This document shows positions 57,106-64,000 of a stretch of DNA of 64,000 bases, in pieces. The stretch spans positions 20,694,365 through 20,758,364 of the forward strand of contig NC_067293.1 of NCBI RefSeq assembly GCF_020740795.1, in the 5' to 3' direction. Every line of letters starts with the position of its first letter. Position 1 is the first letter of the stretch. Origin of the DNA: Apus apus. Taxonomy: Eukaryota > Chordata > Aves > Apodiformes > Apodidae. The notes beneath the pieces are model-generated. The model was not told the origin of the DNA, ran no database searches, and saw nothing but the letters and a program-made list of their open reading frames with translations. A program made the translations under genes and the position numbers.

Positions 57106-57900
57106 TAGACCGCGTACCCTAGACCCTTAACCTTAGAACTCGGACCCTAGACACTTAATCCTATACTGTGGACTCTAGACACTTAACCGAAGACCTTTAA
57201 CCCTAGACCCCCGACCTTGACCATTAACCCTAGACCGCAGAACCTAGACCCTTAACCCTAGACCCTTGAACGTAGAGTGTGGACCATAGACCCATAACCC
57301 TAGACAGTGGGCCCTTAACCCTAGGCAGCGGACCCTAGCCACTTAACCCTAGACTGCAGGCCCTAGCCCCTTCACCCTAGCCCCTTCACCCTAGCCCCTT
57401 CACCCTAGCCCCTTCACCCTAGGCCTTTTATGCTAGACCACAGACCCTAGACTTTTAACCCTAGACCGCGGTCCTTAGACCCTTCACCCTAGACCCTTCG
57501 CCCTAGAACTTTAAGCCTAGATCACGGACCCTAGACTTTTAACTCAAGACCGCAACCCCGAGGCCATTAACCTTAGACACTAAAATCTAAACCGTGGACC
57601 ATAGACCGAGGACCCTAGACCCTTAACCCTAGACCGCAGACCCTGGATCCTTAGCCTAGATCTTTAACCCTAGACCCTTAACAATAGACCTTAATCCTAG
57701 ACCGCGGACCTTAGACCCTTCACCCTAGACCCATCACTCTAGACCTCTTACCCTAGACCACGGACCATAGACCCTTTCCCCGAGACCGCAGGCCCTAGAC
57801 CACGGACCCTAGACCCTTATCCCTAGACCACGGACCCTAGACCCTTATCCCTAGACCACGGACCCTAGACCCTAATCCCTACACCATGGACCCTAGTCCC
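57106..57900 (-). repeat. Heptamer satellite, CCGCGG-type, inverted
   Basis: Units of the 37.3-46.8 kb type in reverse (GACCGCGGACC, TTAACCCTAGACC). A local 14-bp unit CCCTAGCCCCTTCA is repeated about four times at 57360-57424. Confidence 0.9.
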
Positions 57901-60900
57901 GTGTCCCTAGTCCCGTGTCCCTAGTCCCGTGTCCCTAGTCCCGTGTCCCTAGGCCCTTGTCCCTAGTCCCGTGTCCCTAGGCCCTTGTCCCTAGTCCCGT
58001 GTCCCTAGGCCCTTGTCCCTAGACCACGGACCCTAGGCCCTTATCCCTAGACCACGGACCCTAGACCACGGACCCTTCTCCCTAGACCCTAGACCACGGA
58101 CCCTTCTCCCTAGACCCTAGACCACGGACCCTAGTCCCTTGTCCCTAGTCCCATGTCCCTAGACCACGGACCCTAGGCCCTTATCCCTAGGCCCTTATCC
58201 CTAGGCCCTTATCCCTAGGCCCTTATCCCTAGGCCCTTATCCCTAGGCCCTTATCCCTAGAGCACGGACCCTAGAGCACGGACCCTAGGCCCTTGACCCT
58301 AGGCCCTTATCCCTAGGCCACGGACCCTAGGCCCTTATCCCTAGGCCACGGACCCTAGGCCCTTATCCCTAGACCACGGACCCTAGACCACGGACCCTAG
58401 ACCACGGAGCCTAGACCCTTATCCCTAGACCCTTATCCCTAACCAGGGACCCTAGACCCTTGACCCTAGACCCTTGACCCTAGACCCTAGACCAGGGACC
58501 CTAGACCCTTGACCCTAGACCAGGGACCCTAGAACTTTATCCGTAGGCCACGGTCCCTAGACCCTTATCCCTAGACAACGGACACTAGGCCCTTATCCCT
58601 AGACCCTTATCCCTAGACCAGGGACCCTAGACCCTTATCCCTAGACCAGGGACCCTAGACCCTTATCCCTACACCGCGGACCCTAGACCCTAATCCACAC
58701 ACCACGGACCCTACACCACAGACCCTAGACCCTTATTCCTGGACCACGGACCCTGGACCCTCATCCCTAGACCACGGACCCTAGACCAGGGACTCTAGAC
58801 CCTTCTCCCTCGACCCTTTTCCCTAGACCCTTCTCCCTCGACCCTTCTCCCTCGACCCTTTTCCCTAGATCATGGACCCAAGATCACGGACCCAGGACCA
58901 CAGACCCAGGACCACAGACTCTAGACCTTCATCCCTAGACCACGGAACTAGACCCTCATCCCTAGACCACGGACCCTAGAAGAAAGAACCAAGACCCTTA
59001 TCCCCAGGCCGCGGACCTAGACCCTTATCCCCAGACCACTGACCCTAGACCAGGGACCCTAGACCCTTATCCCTAGACCCGCGGACCCTAGACCCTTATC
59101 CCCAGACAACGAACCCCAGGCCACGGACCCTTGACCCTTATCTCAAGACCACGGACCCTAGACCAGGGACCCTAGACCCTTATCCCTAGACCCTTATCCT
59201 TAGACCACGGACCCTAGGCCCTTGACCCTAGACCACGGACCCTAGACCCTTATCCCTAGACCCTTATCCCTAACCAGGGACCCTTGACCCTAGACCAGGG
59301 ACCCTAGACCCTTGACCCTAGACCAGGGACCCTAGACCCTTGACCCTAGACCAGGGACCCTAGACCCTTGACCCTAGACCAGGGACCCTAGACCCTTATC
59401 CCTAGACCAGGGACCCTAGACCCTTATCCCTACACCACGGACCCTAGACCCTAATCCACAGACCACGGACCCTAGACCCTTATCCCTAGACCCTTCTCCC
59501 TGGACCACGGACCCTAGACCCTTCTCCCTGGACCACGGACCCTGGACCAATGACCCTGGACCACGGACCCTGGACCAATGACCCTGGACCACGGACCCTG
59601 GACCCTTATCCCTAGACCACGGACCCTAGACCCTTATCCCTAGACCCTTGACCCTAGACCCTTGACCCTAGACCCTTGACCCTAGACCAGGGACCCTAGA
59701 CCCATCTCCCTAGACCACGGTCCCTAGACCACGGTCCCTAGACCCTTATCCCTAACCCTAGACCCTTGACCCTAGACCCTTGACCCTAGACCAGTGACGC
59801 TAGGCCACGGACCCTAGACCCTTGACCCTAGACCTTTATCCGTAGGCCACGGACCCTAGACCCTTGACCCTAGACCTTTATCCGTAGGCCACGGACCCTA
59901 GACCCTTATCCCTAGACCCTTATCCCTAGACCACGGACCCTAGACCCTTATCCCTAGACCACAGACCGTAGGCCCTTATACCTAGACCCTTATCCCTAGA
60001 CCACGGACCCTAGACCCTTATCCCTAGACCACGGACCCTAGGCCCTTATCCCTAGACCCTTGACCCCAGACCACGGACCCCAGATAACGGACCCTAGACC
60101 AGGGGCACTAGACCCTTATCCCTAGACGACGGACCCTAGACCACAGACCCGAGACCCTTACCCCTAGACGAAGGACCCTATACGACGGACCCTAGACCAC
60201 GGACCCTAGACCAGGGACCCTAGACCCTTATCCCTAGACCAGGGACCCTAGACCCTTATCCCTACACCACGGACCCTAGACCCTAATCCACAGACCCTTA
60301 TCCCTAGACCCTTATCCCTAGACCCTTATCCCTAGACCCTTATCCCTAGACCCTTATCCCTAGACCACGGACCCTAGGCCCTTATCCCTAGACCCTAGAC
60401 CCTAGACCCTTGACCCTAGACCAGGGACCTTAGACCTTTATCCGTAGGCCACGGACCCTAGGCCCTTATCCCTAGGCCCTTATCCCTAGGCCCTTATCCC
60501 TAGACCACGGACCCTAGATCTTTATCCCTAGACACTTATCCCTAGACCGTGGACCCTAGACCCATTGCTCTAGACCACGGACCCTAGACCACGGACCCTA
60601 GACCACGGACCCTAGATCCTTATCCCTAGACCACGGACTCTAGACCCTTATCCCTAGACCCTTATCCCTAGACCATGGACCCTAGACCCTAATCCCTAGA
60701 TCCTTATCCTTAGACCCTTATATTTCGACCACGGACCCTAGACCCTTATCCCTAGACCCTAATCCCTAGACCACGGACCTTAGACCCTTATCACTAGACC
60801 CTTATCCCTAGACCACGGACCCCAGACCCTTATCCCTAGACCACGGACCCCAGACCCTTATCCCTAGACCACGGACCCCAGACCCTTATCCCTAGACCAC

Positions 60901-61537
60901 GGACCCCAGACCCTTATCCCTAGACCACGGACCCCAGACCCTTATCCCTAGACCACGGAACCAAGACCTTTATCCCTAGACCACGGAACCAAGACCTTTA
61001 TCCCTAGACCACGGAACCAATACCCTTATCCCTAGACCCTTATCCCTAGACCCTTATCCCTAGACCCTTATCCCTAGACCCTTATCCCTAGACCCTTATC
61101 CCTAGACCCTTATCCCTAGACCCTTATCCCTAGACCCTTATCCCTAGACCATGGACCCTAGACCATGGACCCTAGACAATGGACCCTAGACCCTAATCCC
61201 TAGATCCTTATCCCTAGACCCTTATCCCTCGACCACGGACCCTAGACCCTTATCCCTAGACCCTAATCCCTAGACCACGGACCTTAGACCCTTATCACTA
61301 GACCCTTATCCCTAGACCACGGACCCTAGGCCCTTAAGCCTAGGCCCTTAAGCCTAGGCCCCTATCCCTAGACCACGGACCCTAGACCACGGACCGTAGA
61401 CCACGGACCCCAGACCCTTATCCCTAGACCACGGACCCCAGACCCTTATCCCTAGACCACGGAACCCAGACCTTTATCCCTAGACCACGGACCCTAGACC
61501 CTTATCCCTAAACCCTTATTCCTAGACCCTGGACCCT
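57901..61537 (-). repeat. Homogeneous 28-bp / 14-bp heptamer satellite up to the gap
   Basis: The most regular part of the array. The 28-bp unit, on its G-rich strand, is TCTAGGG, TCCGTGG, TCTAGGG and ATAAGGG. Five perfect copies of a 28-bp variant stand at 60813-60952 and nine perfect 14-bp copies (ACCCTTATCCCTAG) at 61022-61147. Compared with the CCGCGG type, CG has become TG and TTAAGGG has become ATAAGGG. Confidence 0.94.
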
Positions 61538-61637
61538 NNNNNNNNNNNNNNNNNNNNNNNNNNNNNNNNNNNNNNNNNNNNNNNNNNNNNNNNNNNNNNN
61601 NNNNNNNNNNNNNNNNNNNNNNNNNNNNNNNNNNNNN
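61538..61637. other. Assembly gap, 100 N
   Basis: Exactly 100 N, the usual placeholder for a gap of unknown size. The satellite may continue inside it. Confidence 0.99.
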
Positions 61638-61930
61638 TCTTCCCTCTCGCGCTCTTCCCGCCCTCCTCTCCCCCTCACGCGCTCTCCCCCCTCCCCTCTC
61701 CCCCCTCCCCCAGGCGCGCGACTCTTCCCGCCCCGCGCTCGCGGCCGCTGCTCCCCCCGCCCCCGCTAGAGACGCCCCCGCGAGACGCCCGCGCGCTTCC
61801 CGCCGCAGGGGGCACGCGCCCCGCCCCGCCCCTCCCCGGGCGGGTCCCCCCCCCGCAGGCGCGCGACCCCCGCTCAGGCGCCCCCCCCCCAACCGTCCGA
61901 CCCCTCCCCCCCCTCCCGGCGGGGACGGGA
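61638..61930. other. CpG-rich, C-rich segment after the gap
   Basis: Very GC-rich with many CpG (CGCGCGAC, GCGCTCGCGGCCGC) and C runs. It is promoter-island-like in composition, but no exon, TATA box or start is evident. The reverse frame crossing the gap is low-complexity Gly/Arg/Pro and not credible. Confidence 0.6.
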
Positions 61931-62080
61931 GAGAGAAATAAAGAGGGAGGGTAAGAAGGGGGGGGGGGGGGGGCGAGAAAAGGGGCGGGAAAGGGGGGAA
62001 GCCGGGGGGGGGGGGGGGGGAGCGGAAAGCCGGGGGGAAGGGGAAGCCGGGGGGGGGGGGGGGGGGCGGCAAGACAGACG
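61931..62080 (+). repeat. Poly-G tract cluster
   Basis: Runs of 16, 17 and 18 G at 61958-61973, 62004-62020 and 62049-62066, separated by GCGG and AAGCC pieces. It looks like an approximately 45-bp tandem unit with length-variable G runs. Confidence 0.85.
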
Positions 62081-62290
62081 GAATGGGGGTGCTAAAGCAG
62101 GAAAGGGGGCAAGAAAGCAAGGAAGAAAAGATGCAGCCAGAAAGAAAAGATACTTTGTAGAAAGAAAGCCATGTTGAGAGAAAGGAAGAAAGAAATTCAG
62201 AGATAAAGAAATTTATAAAGATATTAAGAAATAAAGATTTAGAAAGAAATAAATACATTTGGAAAGAAAGAAATTCCTAAAGAAAGCAAG
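62081..62290 (+). repeat. Purine-rich (GAAA)n-like tract
   Basis: Nearly all A and G, with repeated AAGAAAG and GAAATAAAG motifs, fading into unique DNA. Confidence 0.8.
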
Positions 62291-64000
62291 CATGCTTGTG
62301 TTGCTCTGCATCTAAACTGCTAACTTGAACAAGAGAGAAAAAGAAAATAACAATAACAGTAGGAGTAGAAATAATAACAACAACAACAACCACCACCAAA
62401 TTCTACTTCAGGATAACAATGCCAAGTTCCATAAATAAGTGAAAACATTTGACCTCCAGGCACAAGAGGTGTCAGTGAAAATGCCATGAAAGCTGCATTT
62501 TAATTTGTCCACTTAATTTCTCTAGGAAGAACCACCCAAGGTCACCTGCAATTAGAAGAGCTTTGAATTCTGCTGTTGAGGGGGAGAAAATAAGAAAAGG
62601 ATTTACCTCAGCAGCAGCCTGCAAGTCTGTGTAATGCATCTGAGCTGGGAGAAGCTGCATCTTGAACCATTCCTGCAGAGCCTCATCTGTGGACCTAGTT
62701 ACCTTTTAACTGACAAAGTGAAAATGTACCTGTCATTACAGCATAAGAAAAGACTGTTTCTGTTCTTCAGGTGCTTTCAACCTGATCCTGAAGAAGTCAT
62801 TTAGGGGGAACAGCTGAATGTGATTTAGGAACCTCAACACTTTTGAGGGCAATAGGACCAGATACTGAACAGTGCATGGATAAATTTCAAGCTACTACAA
62901 AACCAGGATGAAATAAATGAATCATACAGAGCTTTGGGAAACAAGTACATACAAACAGAATGCATAAATCTGCATACATGCAAATCAGTCAGGAAACCAT
63001 TAGAGAGGTATCATGTCATCCCTTGAGCTTTGCTTTTGCTCCCCTTTCAAAGATGCTCTGTACAACAACTGCCCATCTCACAGGAGTTTATGGTGAGTCT
63101 GATTTGCATCATGCTATTTACCACTGTGCACAGCTCCCTTGCAGAAAGTTAAGAGAAAACCTGGAGATGGCTGTAGCTGTAGCAAGCACCTAACACTGCC
63201 TAGAAGTCCATGACATGCAGAAATATTGAATGTATTTTTACCAAAAGTTCCAGCTTTTGTTACTGTCACTCTGGCATCTTCCTCAAAAGAGGAGGAGAAA
63301 AGATCTTGGAGAAAATGCAGGAGCAGGGAAAGTGTGAAGGAGATGTGAACACACAACAGCAGACCTTTGCTGGGAGACAGATGGGGGTGTTTAAACCTCC
63401 TGCTGAGATTCCCACTGATCCCTGCTGAAGGTAGAAGAGCTGGAACCAGCTATCAGGCTCCAGGCAGCCAGGGAAAAATGTTGTGAATGACATCAGTCCT
63501 GTCCCTGCTCTTCTCTGAGGACTCATTCCCTCCAGAGCAGAGCTGTGACTTTAGCAGGCCAAGCCCTGCTCAGAGACAGAGGTTATTTTAGAGTATTTTA
63601 GATTAGACAACAAACTAATTTCAAATTAGTGGGGGATATTTTGACAATTTGTTTTAGCTTTGATAAAACCAGTAAGTGAAAGTGTTTGGTTAGGTAACAA
63701 AAAACAGTAAAAAAAAAAATCAGATGCCAACTGGTGTTCTTCCTCTTGCAGTCAGCATGGTTTTCCAGGTAAATTTCTTTTTCTCCCCCCCCCCCCCCAA
63801 ATTCTGGAAAATCTTTATTTAAAATTGTTAAAAGAATCCTTTGCAAGTACAGACTAATATTTCCAATATGTTTTTCTAGCCTCTTTTATTAATGTATTTT
63901 TTGGTACTAAAGCTTTTGTAAACAAATAAAGTCTGCTAGGCCTATTAAGATGGAGATATTTTTACTACAATAGAATGAGTTTCTCCCCACACCAACTGGC
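62291..64000. other. Non-coding unique DNA to the window end
   Basis: AT-rich, with an (AAC)n/(ACC)n run at about 62377-62399 and a C14 run at 63785-63798. No CR1, exon or RNA gene was recognised. Overlapping open frames below 90 codons are unsupported. Confidence 0.45.

Noticed and set aside
61494..62258. 254-codon reverse frame
   Set aside because: Crosses the 100-N gap and consists of low-complexity Gly/Arg/Pro residues from GC-rich DNA.

Overview
The window looks like nuclear DNA from a bird. About twenty 3' fragments of CR1 LINEs, the dominant avian retrotransposon, are scattered on both strands, and there are two solo LTRs. I see no bacterial-style genes, no intact protein-coding gene and no RNA gene. 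The species cannot be named from the sequence alone.

Region 1 (1-27902) is ordinary intergenic or intronic DNA. It holds 5'-truncated CR1 copies, two solo LTRs that each have a 5-bp target-site duplication (9248-9612 on the plus strand, 20261-20677 on the minus strand), a (GA)n microsatellite and other simple repeats. The long open frames here are CR1 ORF2 remnants or chance.

Region 2 (27903-61537) is a roughly 33-kb satellite built almost wholly from 7-bp units related to TCTAGGG and TTAAGGG. The heptamers are organised into higher-order repeats of 28 bp (4 heptamers), about 91-119 bp (13-17 heptamers) and about 250-257 bp (36-37 heptamers). The G-rich strand is + from 27.9 to 46.76 kb, - to 48.84 kb, + to 53.52 kb and - up to the gap. 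Three decayed copies of one coding exon sit inside the array, at 28321-28462 (-), 32605-32746 (-) and 56609-56736 (+). I read it as the coiled-coil exon of CLUAP1 (IFT38), a ciliary intraflagellar-transport protein. Two copies lie in a 1.2-kb block (exon, intron, CR1) found inverted at 28.25-29.48 and 55.60-56.79 kb. A GC-rich, CpG-rich non-satellite island interrupts the array at 29.9-30.75 kb.

Region 3 (61538-64000) begins with a 100-N assembly gap. It is followed by CpG-rich sequence with three poly-G runs, a purine-rich tract and then unique non-coding DNA.

No genes work together here. The interest is architectural: a heptamer-phased, telomere-like but non-telomeric megasatellite that carries a captured pseudo-exon and has inverted and duplicated itself with that cargo.
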